This document shows, one piece after another, positions 38,914 through 48,899 of a stretch of 64,000 nucleotides of DNA. The DNA is from Methylobacillus flagellatus KT (GTDB taxonomy: Bacteria > Pseudomonadota > Gammaproteobacteria > Burkholderiales > Methylophilaceae): contig NC_007947.1 of NCBI RefSeq assembly GCF_000013705.1, positions 2,418,001-2,482,000 on the forward strand. The letters run 5' to 3'. The notes under the pieces are model-generated. The model saw only the letters and a program-made list of their open reading frames with translations, did no database searches and was not told where the DNA came from. A program made the position numbers and the translations under genes. Every line of letters begins with the position of its first letter. Positions within the stretch are counted from its first letter, which is position 1.

Positions 38914-39513
38914 TCAGTCAAAAAATGACATTCGCTTCAAAGTGTTATCCTTGTCAATGAACTGGTGCTTAAGTGCAGCGGCAATATGCAAGCCGATTAA
39001 TACTATGAGTATTGATGCAGAGAAGCCATGCGCATCCACAAAGAAATCCCGCCATCCAGGGTTATCCAACCCCGGCAGCACCGGCACCGAAAACCAGTGC
39101 AAGCCATATTTGCTATAAAGCGTCGTCAGTAATCCTGTGAGTGGCATCAGCACCATCATCAGGTACAGCAAATGATGGGTACCATGGGCCACTACTTTTT
39201 CCCACCGCTTCATCGACGCTGGCAAAGCTGGAGGCCGATGCATGAGCCGCCAATACAGTCTTAAAGCGACAAGTAGCAACACGGTAAAACCGATAGATTT
39301 GTGCAGATTGAAATAAAAGGTTCGCGGCGTTGCAGCCTCGGTAAGATGAAAGGTATATATCCCCAGGTCAAATAGATCAATGTCGGTCACCTTGCCGCTG
39401 CCACGGGGCAGTTCGTTCATATACCAGCCAAGCGCAAACAGGAAGAGGATAACGATAGCGATCAGCCAATGTAGCATGATAGCCACCTTGGTATACCTGT
39501 CAGGGTTATTCAT
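38914..39513 (-). CDS. cytochrome b561 family protein
   Basis: Inner membrane di-heme cytochrome b of 199 residues with four helices, of the CybB/YodB type. Histidines in MLHWLIAIVI, LHKSIGFTVLLLVALRL, ATHHLLYL-like (GTHHLLYLMMVLMPLTG) and LIGLHIAAALKHQF are suited to bind heme. These proteins pass electrons between quinol and periplasmic partners. Next to the beta-propeller gene on the same strand. Confidence 0.88.
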   Translation of the reverse strand: MNNPDRYTKVAIMLHWLIAIVILFLFALGWYMNELPRGSGKVTDIDLFDLGIYTFHLTEAATPRTFYFNLHKSIGFTVLLLVALRLYWRLMHRPPALPASMKRWEKVVAHGTHHLLYLMMVLMPLTGLLTTLYSKYGLHWFSVPVLPGLDNPGWRDFFVDAHGFSASILIVLIGLHIAAALKHQFIDKDNTLKRMSFFD

Positions 39514-39581
39514 GGCAATTCCAAGCTATAAGCCTGGCATTTGACAGTGATTGCCAAGTGCCAGGGCAGGGTCAACGATCT

Positions 39582-40535
39582 CTAATGAATGAATACACCC
39601 CATGGGGTATCACCCACTGGAATTTCCTTCAGCGCCTTGTCAGCAACTGTATCCACAACCGTGACCGAGTTTGATTTGCCATTGGCAACATATAGCTTCT
39701 TGCCATCCGGGGTCACCGCCATATTCCATGGTCGCTTACCGACTGGAATAGTAGTGATCACTTTATTGGTTGCAGTATCGATGACAGAAAGATTAGCATC
39801 CCCTCCATTGGATATATAGACCTTTTTGCCATTAGGCAATACCTTCACCCCATTCGATCTCTGCCCCACAGGAATAGTCGCAATCACTTCATGCTTGCTG
39901 GTATCGAAGACAGAGACAGTACCTGCGGCCTCATTGGCGACATAGGCACGTGAACTATCGGGCAGGAAGCCAATACCGCGGGGGCGATCGCCGACTTCAA
40001 CCAATTTGATGGAAGAGCGCTTCGCCACATCAACGACATCTACATACTTGGCTTCTTCGGCACTGACATACATCCACTTGCCGTCGGGACTGAATTCGGC
40101 ATGTTCAGGATTCTTGCCTTGCATCGGAATGATAAAGCTCACCTTATGGCTATCAGTATCAATCACGGCGACACTATTGTCTTCCTCGTTTGCTGCGGCA
40201 ATCCATTTGCCATCATGCGAAATGCCAACACCCTCCGGCGATTCCTCGAGCTCAATCTTGTCAGTCACTTTCTTGGTCTTGAGATCAATGACCAGCAACG
40301 CATTCTGCTTCTGGTCGCTCACAAAAATATATTTACCATCCTTCGTAATGGCGGCACCACGAGGCTTCTTGCCTGCATCAAAGGTCTCTACCACGCTATC
40401 AGTCTGGGTATCAATCACTGAAATCGTCCCCGATTTCTCATTGGTAGAGTAGGCGAAAGGGGCCGCGAGCAAAGTGCTCGAAAATGCTAGCGCCGCTGCC
40501 GCTGTCATGAGCTTTATCTCAAATTTACATTGCAT
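39582..40535 (-). CDS. YVTN beta-propeller protein (PQQ catabolism-associated type)
   Basis: Periplasmic protein of about 317 residues. After a signal peptide (ends LLAAP), seven or so repeats each have a VIDTxT and a DGKxxxVAN pattern, as in YVTN propellers. It resembles the family of beta-propeller proteins that occur with PQQ-dependent dehydrogenases. GGAG favours ATG 40535 over 40541. The metallohydrolase gene of the same relay set is divergent to it. Confidence 0.82.
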   Translation of the reverse strand: MQCKFEIKLMTAAAALAFSSTLLAAPFAYSTNEKSGTISVIDTQTDSVVETFDAGKKPRGAAITKDGKYIFVSDQKQNALLVIDLKTKKVTDKIELEESPEGVGISHDGKWIAAANEEDNSVAVIDTDSHKVSFIIPMQGKNPEHAEFSPDGKWMYVSAEEAKYVDVVDVAKRSSIKLVEVGDRPRGIGFLPDSSRAYVANEAAGTVSVFDTSKHEVIATIPVGQRSNGVKVLPNGKKVYISNGGDANLSVIDTATNKVITTIPVGKRPWNMAVTPDGKKLYVANGKSNSVTVVDTVADKALKEIPVGDTPWGVFIH

Positions 40536-40681
40536 ATACATTCTCCAATAGTCTTTTTAACGCGTTATAGTTGTCGTTTAAACGCATTGTTTCAGACGCT
40601 GCGATACTTCTCAAGTTCAATTGGGGTATTTACAGAATTGTATATCCCCATTTAACATGCAATTTTTGCATTCCCTCATGT

Positions 40682-41626
40682 ATGGTTCGTCAGCTCATCC
40701 ATTGCATTGCCCCTCTATTCTACGCTGTCAGCCTGCTGGGGATACCATCATGTGCGCATAGCCAGCCATCAGCACTGTCTGTGCAACAAGTAGCGCCTGG
40801 GGTCTATATGCACCAAGGTGCCCATCTCGACCTGGACGATGGGTACCAGGGAGATATCAGCAATATCGGCTTCATCATTGGCGCAAAAGGAGTGGCCGTT
40901 ATTGACACGGGCGGCAGCCGGCAGGTAGGTGAGGCCCTGCTCTCCGCCATTCGAGAAATAACTGACCTGCCTGTTTTGTATGTCATCAACACCCACATTC
41001 ATCCTGACCATATTTTCGGTAATGCAGCCTTCAAACAGGAGCATCCAGTATTCATCGGCCATGCCAAACTGCCGAATGCCATGGCACTGCGTGGCGAAGC
41101 TTATTTACGCCAAGGCCAAAAGCTTCTCGGCATACAATTTTCGGAAAGCGAGATCATCCCACCCACACAACTGGTAGCGTCCTTTCAGGAACTAGATATT
41201 GGGGGGCGAAAGCTGCTGTTGACAGCGTACCCGAACGCCCATACCAATACCGACCTTACCGTATTGGATGAGACCACCGGCACACTATGGACGGGGGATC
41301 TGCTTTTCATCGAACGCGCTCCCTCCATAGATGGCGATATCAAGGGATGGCTGTCTGCCATTGAAGACTTGCAGAAGTTGACCGGAATACAGCTTGCAGT
41401 GCCCGGCCATGGGCCCGCCACGCAAGATTTGCAAGGCGCCTTGAGTAATCAGGCCCGTTACCTCAACCTTTTACTGCATGATGTCCGTAAAGCCATCAAG
41501 CAGGGGCACAGCATGCAACAGGCGATGGAAAGTGCTGCAGCTAGCGAGTCTGGTCACTGGCAATTGTTCCATGAAGTCAACCGACGCAATGTCAATCTGA
41601 TTTATCCTGTGCTCGAATGGGAATAA
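40682..41626 (+). CDS. MBL-fold quinoprotein relay metallohydrolase
   Basis: Exported metallo-beta-lactamase fold protein, 314 residues from ATG 40682. The signal peptide ends near CAHSQ. Metal-binding motifs are NTHIHPDHIFGN (HxHxDH), NAHTNTDL, WTGDLLF and VPGHGPAT. It matches the quinoprotein relay system zinc metallohydrolase type, which genomes keep beside PQQ enzymes. The frame is open from 40571, but the extension would displace the signal peptide. Exact reaction unknown. Confidence 0.82.
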   Translation: MVRQLIHCIAPLFYAVSLLGIPSCAHSQPSALSVQQVAPGVYMHQGAHLDLDDGYQGDISNIGFIIGAKGVAVIDTGGSRQVGEALLSAIREITDLPVLYVINTHIHPDHIFGNAAFKQEHPVFIGHAKLPNAMALRGEAYLRQGQKLLGIQFSESEIIPPTQLVASFQELDIGGRKLLLTAYPNAHTNTDLTVLDETTGTLWTGDLLFIERAPSIDGDIKGWLSAIEDLQKLTGIQLAVPGHGPATQDLQGALSNQARYLNLLLHDVRKAIKQGHSMQQAMESAAASESGHWQLFHEVNRRNVNLIYPVLEWE

Positions 41627-41703
41627 TTTCATGAAGGCATCCAGGGTCGGTCTATAATTAACAATGCTTTCTTTCTAATAATCCATCACAAATCACCCAC
41701 ATC

Positions 41704-42531
41704 TTGGTTGCGATCTCCTACTCAGCCCCTGCTCAGATAAACCGGCATAACATCGGCTGGGCTGTTCTCGCGTCGTTGGCACTCCATATCATGCTATTCA
41801 TGCAATTGCCTGCGCTGAACTTTACGGCTCCGGAACCGATTGAACAGACAACGCTTCAAGTCGAGCTGGTAACGCAACAACCCACTCTGGCTCCATCCGT
41901 TGCCTTGCCGGAGCCAGATACCATCAACCCACCGGCACCAGTCAAGCAGCCAGACCCAGAGCCCGTCCCCGTCGTGCACAAACCGGCGCCCGCGCCGGTG
42001 CCCTCCCCTCCCAGACCCGTCACAAAACCGCCAGAACCTGCTCTTGCAGAGCCATCCCCTGAAGCACATGAAACCACAGAAGCGACCAGCCCGACGACTG
42101 TCCAAGAAGTCATGACAGCGCCTCCGGGAGATGAACCAACACCATCAGCCCAGCCTGCCCCTGCCGCACCTCCTGTGCATGAGCCTGCACTACCACCCCA
42201 GCCAGCGGGCCCGAGCCAGCAGGATATCGAGGCAGCACGCAATTTGTATGGATCCCTGCTTTCACAGGCCATTGCCAAGCACAAACAGTATCCGAGGATT
42301 GCCCAAATGCGGGGATGGGAAGGCGAGGTTTTATTGGAGGTGCATTGTGATGAGACCGGCCACGTGCTGTCGACACACGTGAAAAAATCCAGCGGTCATC
42401 AAGTATTGGATGAGCAAGCCATCACCATGGTGAGAAAAGCCTCTCCCTTGCCACAGCCGCCAGAAATATTGCGTAACACCAAGAACCTCGTCATCTTGGT
42501 GCCGATTCCTTTCACACTGGAATCGTCATGA
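41704..42531 (+). CDS. tonB: TonB-family energy transducer
   Basis: Protein of 275 residues with a short N-terminus, one membrane helix (about 17-36), a long Pro/Glu/Lys/Ala-rich linker (40-180) and a C-terminal TonB domain (about 185-270) with YPRIAQMRGWEGEVLLEV. It would power the outer membrane receptors of this window. It begins at TTG 41704 and no ExbB/ExbD lie beside it. It overlaps the following kinase gene by 4 bases. Confidence 0.9.
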   Translation: MVAISYSAPAQINRHNIGWAVLASLALHIMLFMQLPALNFTAPEPIEQTTLQVELVTQQPTLAPSVALPEPDTINPPAPVKQPDPEPVPVVHKPAPAPVPSPPRPVTKPPEPALAEPSPEAHETTEATSPTTVQEVMTAPPGDEPTPSAQPAPAAPPVHEPALPPQPAGPSQQDIEAARNLYGSLLSQAIAKHKQYPRIAQMRGWEGEVLLEVHCDETGHVLSTHVKKSSGHQVLDEQAITMVRKASPLPQPPEILRNTKNLVILVPIPFTLESS

Positions 42532-43997
42532 GCAGTCGGCCCCACGCCAAGTCGTTGAAAGATGTTTTACTGATTCATGAGTTGACGTTCTTCCTGCTGG
42601 TCATCCTTGCCGGAGCCGCGGGCGTCATAGGAATGCGCATCTGGGATAAGTCATCCCAGGAATCCCAACGCATTCACCTCATGGTCCAGGAAATCCAGCA
42701 AACACGTGGTGACTTGTATAGACAAATGAAAGAGTTGTTCGACCTGCACTTTTTGAAAGACCCGCAAGCACAAGAAGAATATAACGTCTATACGCTTTCA
42801 ATCGACGCACACTTCCGCAAGCTTCTGGCACTTTCCGCGGACAGCCAGGAAAGGTCAGCCATTCAGGAACTGAATGCCAGCTATCAGGATTTAATCCAGG
42901 AAACCCAGCATATCTTTACCCTGGTAGAAGGCTACAATAATGCCGAGCTGGAAAAGGCATTGAATACCCATTTGGAATCCAGCATCTTTCATCATTATGA
43001 AATTATTTCCGCACGGGCCGAGCGCTTGCTGCTTCTGAAGCACAGTGAACTTTCTGCACGTTTGGAAGACGTCAAGCACATAGCCTTCACCCTATTGATT
43101 ATCCCCATCGGACTGGCGTTGCTGCTCCTGGTGTTTTCCCACATTTTCCTCAAACGAGCCATTGTGTGGCCCATCCGCAATGTCTTGCATGCCACTCGCG
43201 AAATCAGTGCGGGCAACCTGGACCACAAGGCGCCTGAAGAAGGTGTTGCTGAGTTAGCTGCATTGTCGTGCGCTATCAATAGCATGGCGCAAGAACTGAG
43301 CCGGAGCCAAGAAGCATTGGTGCGCTCGGAGAAGCAAGCGGCGCTTGGGCTGCTGGTACCAATGCTGGCCCACAACATCCGTAACCCATTGGCCAGCATC
43401 CGTGCTACAGCCCAAGTAGCAGACAGTGCCAATCTCGACCAGGAAACACGCGACTCACTCACGGCCATCATCAATACCGTGGACCGTCTAGACCGCTGGA
43501 CTCGTGCCTTGCTCGCGTACCTACATCCATTGAAGCCCCATGCCAGCGCCATGACCCTGCGCCAGGTATTGCAAGGCGCGCTATCGCCCTTGCAGCAGAA
43601 AATCCAGGAAAAGCAGATATCGATACAACTGCCAGACTGGCAGAATGTGAATGACAACATGTTTACCGACGAGAACCTGCTTGAGCAGGCACTATACAAC
43701 CTGTTACTGAATGCCGTGGAAGCGTCCCCGCCATCAAGCGCAATCACCATTGAGTGTGATATCGCCGAAGACAGCATACGTCTTAGGATCAGCGACCAGG
43801 GGCCAGGCATGCCATTCATTCCAGACCCTCATGCCGCCAGCCCCGCCCCCACCACAAAACGCTTTGGCACAGGGCTGGGAATTCCTTTTGCATTCAAGGC
43901 AATGGAAGCACTATCAGGACATATCCATTTCAATCATCAGGTAAAGGGCGGCACCATGATTGACATCGTCCTGCCGCGCGACTATGAGCCGCAATGA
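42528..43997 (+). CDS. HAMP-containing sensor histidine kinase (orphan)
   Basis: Membrane kinase of 489 residues: helix about 14-37, a periplasmic helical sensor (38-180), a second helix (about 182-210), HAMP, HisKA with AHNIRNPLASI (His about 281), N box NLLLNAVEAS (about 390), DQGPGMP and GTGLGIPFA. No response regulator is nearby. It starts within the tonB stop, so the two proteins are probably made together. Confidence 0.9.
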   Translation: MSSRPHAKSLKDVLLIHELTFFLLVILAGAAGVIGMRIWDKSSQESQRIHLMVQEIQQTRGDLYRQMKELFDLHFLKDPQAQEEYNVYTLSIDAHFRKLLALSADSQERSAIQELNASYQDLIQETQHIFTLVEGYNNAELEKALNTHLESSIFHHYEIISARAERLLLLKHSELSARLEDVKHIAFTLLIIPIGLALLLLVFSHIFLKRAIVWPIRNVLHATREISAGNLDHKAPEEGVAELAALSCAINSMAQELSRSQEALVRSEKQAALGLLVPMLAHNIRNPLASIRATAQVADSANLDQETRDSLTAIINTVDRLDRWTRALLAYLHPLKPHASAMTLRQVLQGALSPLQQKIQEKQISIQLPDWQNVNDNMFTDENLLEQALYNLLLNAVEASPPSSAITIECDIAEDSIRLRISDQGPGMPFIPDPHAASPAPTTKRFGTGLGIPFAFKAMEALSGHIHFNHQVKGGTMIDIVLPRDYEPQ

Positions 43998-44076
43998 AGC
44001 CAATGAGCAGAAGACGCCCATAAACTTGCTTGCCATCTTTGCTGTTTTTATCAACAATGGGAGCGTCTAGAATTTC

Positions 44077-44541
44077 ATGTCTACTATGTTGAATCAAGCA
44101 ATTCCCGACTTTGAATTACCTTCTACCAGCGGAAAAATCTTCAAGCTATCTGATTATATTGGCAAAAAGCTGATTATTTACTTCTATCCAAAAGACAATA
44201 CCCCTGGCTGTACCAATCAAGGCAAAGACCTGCGCGATCTCTATGAAGCATTTAAGGCCAGCAATACCGATATTGTCGGGATCTCGCGCGATAGTCTCAA
44301 ATCTCACGAAAACTTCAAAGCGAAGTTCAGCTTCCCTTTTGAATTACTATCAGATTCCGAAGAAAAAGCCTGTACGTTGTTCGACGTAATCAAGATGAAG
44401 AAACTTTATGGTAAAGAAGTACGTGGTATAGAACGCAGCACTTTCGTTGTCGATGAACAGGGTGTCCTGATTCGCGAATGGCGGAAAGTAAAAGTTGACG
44501 GTCATGCACAGCAAGTGCTCGAATTCATTCAATCCCTTTAA
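44077..44541 (+). CDS. bcp: Bcp/PrxQ-type peroxiredoxin
   Basis: Thiol peroxidase of 154 residues. The peroxidatic cysteine is in YPKDNTPGCTNQGKDLRD. The resolving cysteine five residues later in many Bcp proteins is absent, so it may act as a 1-Cys type or use another thiol. The only other cysteine visible is in EEKACTLF. Confidence 0.92.
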   Translation: MSTMLNQAIPDFELPSTSGKIFKLSDYIGKKLIIYFYPKDNTPGCTNQGKDLRDLYEAFKASNTDIVGISRDSLKSHENFKAKFSFPFELLSDSEEKACTLFDVIKMKKLYGKEVRGIERSTFVVDEQGVLIREWRKVKVDGHAQQVLEFIQSL

Positions 44542-44553
44542 AAAGGCAGCCAG

Positions 44554-45951
44554 ATGATCAGAAAGCGCACGGCAAGCACCAAACTGTTTGTACTTGACAC
44601 CAACGTGCTCATGCACGATCCATCAAGCCTGTTCCGCTTTGAGGAACATGATATTTATCTTCCCATGGTCACGCTGGAAGAACTGGACAACAATAAAAAA
44701 GGGATGACAGAGGTGGCCCGCAATGCGCGCCAGGCAAGTCGGAACCTAGAGGAGATCGTGGGTAGTAACCTCGCAGGCCTGGAAAAAGGCTGTCCACTTT
44801 CGATGAACGGCAACAAGCATGTCAGCGGCAAACTATTTATGCAGACAGAGGCCGTGACGACAGAATTGCCCATGCTGGCAGGCAGCAAGGCCGACAACCA
44901 GATACTAAGCGTGGTGCTCAGCCTGCAGGCGTCCCAGCCCAGCCGGGAAGTGGTTCTTGTCAGCAAGGATATCAATATTCGCATCAAGGCACGCGCAATT
45001 GGTGTGGCTGCGGAAGACTACTTCAACGACAAGGTGCTGGAAGACACCGACCTGCTCTACACCGGCATGAAAGAGCTTCCCGCCGACTTCTGGGACAAGC
45101 ACAGCAAGGCCATGGAGTCATGGCAGGATGCAGGTAGAATGTTTTACCGCATCACCGGGCCGCTATGCAAAGGCTTTCTGGTGAATGAGTTCGTCTATTA
45201 CGAATTCGAAAAGCCGTTCCATGCCATCGTACGCTCAATTGAAGGAAATACAGCCGTGCTGGAAGTCGTCAAGGACTACACCCAGCCCAAACACAACATC
45301 TGGGGCATCACAGCCCGCAATCGAGAACAGAACTTCGCCCTCAACCTGCTGATGGATCCCGATGTAGACTTCGTGACGCTGCTTGGCCAGGCTGGCACTG
45401 GTAAAACCTTGTTGACGTTAGCCTCAGCACTGACACAAACATTAGATAAGAAGATTTACAGTGAAATCATCATGACACGTGTCACTGTCCCGGTCGGAGA
45501 GGATATCGGCTTTCTACCCGGCACAGAAGAGGAGAAAATGGCGCCGTGGATGGGGGCTTTGGAAGACAACCTCGACGTACTCAACAAATCCGACGAGGAC
45601 GCCGGGGAATGGGGCCGCGCAGCGACCCAGGATCTAATACGTACCCGTATCAAGGTAAAATCATTGAACTTCATGCGTGGACGCACTTTCCTACATAAGT
45701 TCCTCATTATTGATGAAGCCCAGAATCTGACGCCAAAACAGATGAAAACGCTTATTACGCGTGCTGGACCCGGGACGAAAGTGGTTTGTTTAGGTAATAT
45801 TGCGCAAATCGACACGCCTTACCTCACAGAAGGAAGTTCCGGCCTGACCTATGTTGTCGATCGCTTCAAGGGCTGGAAGCATAACGGACACATTACCCTG
45901 GTTCGCGGAGAGCGATCCAGGCTGGCAGACTTTGCCGCAGAAATATTGTAA
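44554..45951 (+). CDS. PIN-PhoH family ATPase
   Basis: It has 465 residues: an N-terminal PIN nuclease domain (FVLDTNVLMHD with acidic residues, about 10-160) and a C-terminal PhoH ATPase with Walker A GQAGTGKTLL, Walker B FLIIDEAQN and VCLGNIAQIDTPYL. Such PhoH2-like proteins have RNA unwinding and RNase activity. It follows bcp after 12 bases. Confidence 0.93.
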   Translation: MIRKRTASTKLFVLDTNVLMHDPSSLFRFEEHDIYLPMVTLEELDNNKKGMTEVARNARQASRNLEEIVGSNLAGLEKGCPLSMNGNKHVSGKLFMQTEAVTTELPMLAGSKADNQILSVVLSLQASQPSREVVLVSKDINIRIKARAIGVAAEDYFNDKVLEDTDLLYTGMKELPADFWDKHSKAMESWQDAGRMFYRITGPLCKGFLVNEFVYYEFEKPFHAIVRSIEGNTAVLEVVKDYTQPKHNIWGITARNREQNFALNLLMDPDVDFVTLLGQAGTGKTLLTLASALTQTLDKKIYSEIIMTRVTVPVGEDIGFLPGTEEEKMAPWMGALEDNLDVLNKSDEDAGEWGRAATQDLIRTRIKVKSLNFMRGRTFLHKFLIIDEAQNLTPKQMKTLITRAGPGTKVVCLGNIAQIDTPYLTEGSSGLTYVVDRFKGWKHNGHITLVRGERSRLADFAAEIL

Positions 45952-46040
45952 TAATCGGTCAATACCATGACTCAATCTGGCACAGCCAGTCATAATGACA
46001 GGAAAATGCAATCCCCTTACTGGGGTGCAATAAAGCAGCG

Positions 46041-47210
46041 ATGAACTGGGGTTTTTATATCATACTGCTAGCGCAATTCTTATCTGCGCTGGCTGACAAT
46101 GCATTGCTGTTCACCGCAATTGCCCTCTTGAGAGAACTGGAGGCACCGAGCTGGCATGATCCATTGCTACAATGGTTTTTTGTCATCTCCTATATCTTGC
46201 TTGCCCCTTTTGTTGGCGCCTTTGCTGATGCTTTTCCCAAAGGCCGGGTGATGTTTGTATCCAATGCCATCAAATTCATTGGCAGTACCGCCATGGTATT
46301 GGGAGTCCCGCCTTTATATGCCTATGGCATTGTGGGGATCGGTGCTGCAGCATATTCTCCTGCGAAATATGGCATCCTGACCGAATACTTGCCCCATTCC
46401 ATGCTCGTCAAGGCCAATGGCTGGATGGAAGGCTCCACTGTCATGGCCATCGTGCTGGGCACTGTCATTGGTGCAATTCTTCCCAGCATCGACATCCAGG
46501 TTGCCATGATCGTCATCACGATACTTTATCTATCCGCAGCCATCTTCAATATCTACATCCCCCGCGTACCGGTAGACCATAAACCTCCGAAGAAAACCCC
46601 AGTGTTTCTGATCAAGGACTTCTGGATTGCGACCAAGACACTGTGGAAGGATGCTCAGGGCCAGGTTTCCCTTGCCGTCACCACGCTATTCTGGGGGGTA
46701 GCGGCCACGCTGCGCTTCGTTGTGCTTGCCTGGGCCGGCTTTGCCTTGAACTTCACTCAAGAACAATCCACCTATCTCATGGTCGTGGTTGCGATCGGCA
46801 TTGCCATTGGCTCTATTGCCGCAGCGCGCATGATCAAACTCGAGCATTCTGTCCGCGTGCTTCCTGTTGGCATCGTGGTTGGTTTACTGGTCATTGCAAT
46901 GGCATTTGTCAGCAACTGGCTTCTTGCTTGCGTCCTGCTCATGCTGATCGGCGCCTTGAGCGGCTACCTGGTGGTACCACTGAACGCCTTGCTGCAGCAT
47001 CGCGGGCACTTGCTTATCGGAGCTGGCCACTCCATTGCCGTACAAAACTTCAACGAAAACTTAGGTATTGCCGCGTTGATCAGTCTGTACACCCTCATGA
47101 TCAAGGCAGATATTCACATCAACTTTATTATTGTGGTCTTCGGCCTATTCGTCAGCCTGAGCATGGGCGGCATATACAAGCTTTATCAGGCTCAACATTC
47201 AAGACAATAA
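46041..47210 (+). CDS. lplT: lysophospholipid transporter LplT
   Basis: Major facilitator protein of 389 residues with about 12 helices. SALADNALLFTAIALL, SPAKYGILTEYLP and NGWMEGSTV are LplT signatures. It flips lysophospholipids inwards for re-acylation. The acyltransferase Aas that goes with it in enterobacteria is not in the window. Confidence 0.9.
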   Translation: MNWGFYIILLAQFLSALADNALLFTAIALLRELEAPSWHDPLLQWFFVISYILLAPFVGAFADAFPKGRVMFVSNAIKFIGSTAMVLGVPPLYAYGIVGIGAAAYSPAKYGILTEYLPHSMLVKANGWMEGSTVMAIVLGTVIGAILPSIDIQVAMIVITILYLSAAIFNIYIPRVPVDHKPPKKTPVFLIKDFWIATKTLWKDAQGQVSLAVTTLFWGVAATLRFVVLAWAGFALNFTQEQSTYLMVVVAIGIAIGSIAAARMIKLEHSVRVLPVGIVVGLLVIAMAFVSNWLLACVLLMLIGALSGYLVVPLNALLQHRGHLLIGAGHSIAVQNFNENLGIAALISLYTLMIKADIHINFIIVVFGLFVSLSMGGIYKLYQAQHSRQ

Positions 47211-47225
47211 ATAGACTATTAGCCT

Positions 47226-47285
47226 TTTGATGGATAGCTACTATCTATCCATCAAAGATAAAGCCCGGACCAGCCGGGCTTTATC
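47226..47285. terminator. tandem hairpins between convergent lplT and ndh
   Basis: First hairpin TTTGATGGATAG / CTATCCATCAAA (47226-47256) and second AGATAAAGCCCGG / CCGGGCTTTATCT (47256-47285). The second has T-rich flanks on both strands, so the pair probably stops both converging transcripts. Confidence 0.75.
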
Positions 47286-47310
47286 TATTTTCTATCAGAT
47301 GTAAAGTGTA

Positions 47311-48645
47311 TCAATGCAGCTTGACCCTGGCCTCTGTCCTCCTGGTAATCAGGCGCGCCAATATCTGGAGCACCACAGCGAAGAAACCATGCAACGCCAT
47401 CAGGTGCATTTGATACAAGGACTGATACATCAAGCGCGCAAATAAGCCTTCAATGTACATGCTGCCACCGGCAATCGCGCCCATGAGGCTACCTACAGTA
47501 GAGTAGCGCCCAAGATTGACCAGCGACCCATAATCGCGATAGGTGAATTCCGGAAGATTACTCTTACCTGCCACTCGGGCCTTTACGGTTTTGACCAACA
47601 TTGAAGCCTGCTGGTGAGCAGCCTGGGCACGCGGAGGCACATTCTCATCGTGACCAGGCCAAGGGCAGGCGGCGCAATCACCAAAAGCAAAAATATTCTC
47701 ATCCAGCGTGGTTTGTAGCGTGCGCTTGACCACCAGCTGATTGATACGATTGACCTCCAGACCATCCAGCTCTCGGAGAAAGTCGGGCGCCTTGATGCCA
47801 GCTGCCCATACTACCAGCGAGGAAGGAATGAATCGGCCGCTATGGGTATACACCCCTTTATCTGTCACCTCTGTGACTCTCTCTCCGACATAGACATGTA
47901 CACCCAGCTTGCGTAGCTCAGTATCTACTGCTTTTGAAAGTTTGGGAGGCAACGCAGGCAATACACGATCACTTGCCTCAATGATGGAAATCTTGATATC
48001 GCGATCAGGATCAATCTTGTCCAATCCATATGCGGCTAACTCACGCGTAGTATTGTGTAGCTCCGCAGCAAGTTCGACGCCTGTGGCACCAGCCCCTACG
48101 ATCACAACCTCTAGCTGCCCGGCTTGAATCGGTTCGGCCTGAGTTTGCGCCCTCATCAAGGCATTCGTTAATTGGCGATGAAAACGTTCAGCCTGATTTT
48201 GCGTATCCAGTGCAATGGAATGCTCACGCGCGCCGGAAATTCCAAAGTCATTTGTCGTGCTACCGACGGCAATAATCAAGGTGTCATACTTGAACGTGCG
48301 ACGCGGAATGACCTCAACCCCATCATCATAATAGGGTGCGACAGTCACCTCCTTCTTGGTACGATCCAGGCCATCCATACGCCCCAGGCGGAAATGAAAG
48401 TGATGCCAATGCGCCTGGGCAATATAATCTAGCTCATGCTTGTCTGGATTCATGCTCCCAGCGGCAATTTCATGCAACAGTGGCTTCCAGACATGAGTAC
48501 GAGTGCAATCGATGAGGGTGATATGAGCTTTTTTCTTGCGCCCCAGAGTTCTACCCAGGCGTGTGGCAAGCTCTAGACCACCCGCCCCACCACCGACGAT
48601 AACAACACGGTGCAAATCTGAATTTGTTTGCTTTTCCAATTGCAT
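47311..48645 (-). CDS. ndh: type II NADH dehydrogenase
   Basis: Single-subunit, non-pumping NADH:quinone oxidoreductase of 444 residues. The FAD motif VVIVGGGAGGLELATRLG (14-31), the NADH motif VIVGAGATGVELAAEL and the family YRDYGSLVNLG segment are present. A hydrophobic C-terminus suits membrane binding. It is convergent with lplT. Confidence 0.94.
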   Translation of the reverse strand: MQLEKQTNSDLHRVVIVGGGAGGLELATRLGRTLGRKKKAHITLIDCTRTHVWKPLLHEIAAGSMNPDKHELDYIAQAHWHHFHFRLGRMDGLDRTKKEVTVAPYYDDGVEVIPRRTFKYDTLIIAVGSTTNDFGISGAREHSIALDTQNQAERFHRQLTNALMRAQTQAEPIQAGQLEVVIVGAGATGVELAAELHNTTRELAAYGLDKIDPDRDIKISIIEASDRVLPALPPKLSKAVDTELRKLGVHVYVGERVTEVTDKGVYTHSGRFIPSSLVVWAAGIKAPDFLRELDGLEVNRINQLVVKRTLQTTLDENIFAFGDCAACPWPGHDENVPPRAQAAHQQASMLVKTVKARVAGKSNLPEFTYRDYGSLVNLGRYSTVGSLMGAIAGGSMYIEGLFARLMYQSLYQMHLMALHGFFAVVLQILARLITRRTEARVKLH

Positions 48646-48803
48646 AACTTCACTTTCCAGGACTAATCAATGTAAATCCATACATTTTCAGAGCAAGCGC
48701 AGCACTGTTATTCCTCAACGGACTATCTGTCTACCCTCAGACGAAGCCAACTTGCTCAAGAAAGAATATTCAGATTTTACCTCTAAAGACCAGGCTTCGC
48801 GCA

Positions 48804-48836
48804 TAAAAAAACGGTCATTGCAAAAACAATGACCGT
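48804..48836 (-). terminator. rho-independent terminator after xoxG
   Basis: Stem ACGGTCATTG / CAATGACCGT on the minus strand followed by a run of seven T. It closes the xoxFJG region. Confidence 0.9.
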
Positions 48837-48899
48837 CTCTTGGCTACCAGGGGGAACTCAGCGAGTTAGAAAATACAAACCCACTATGTTCCACGCTCG

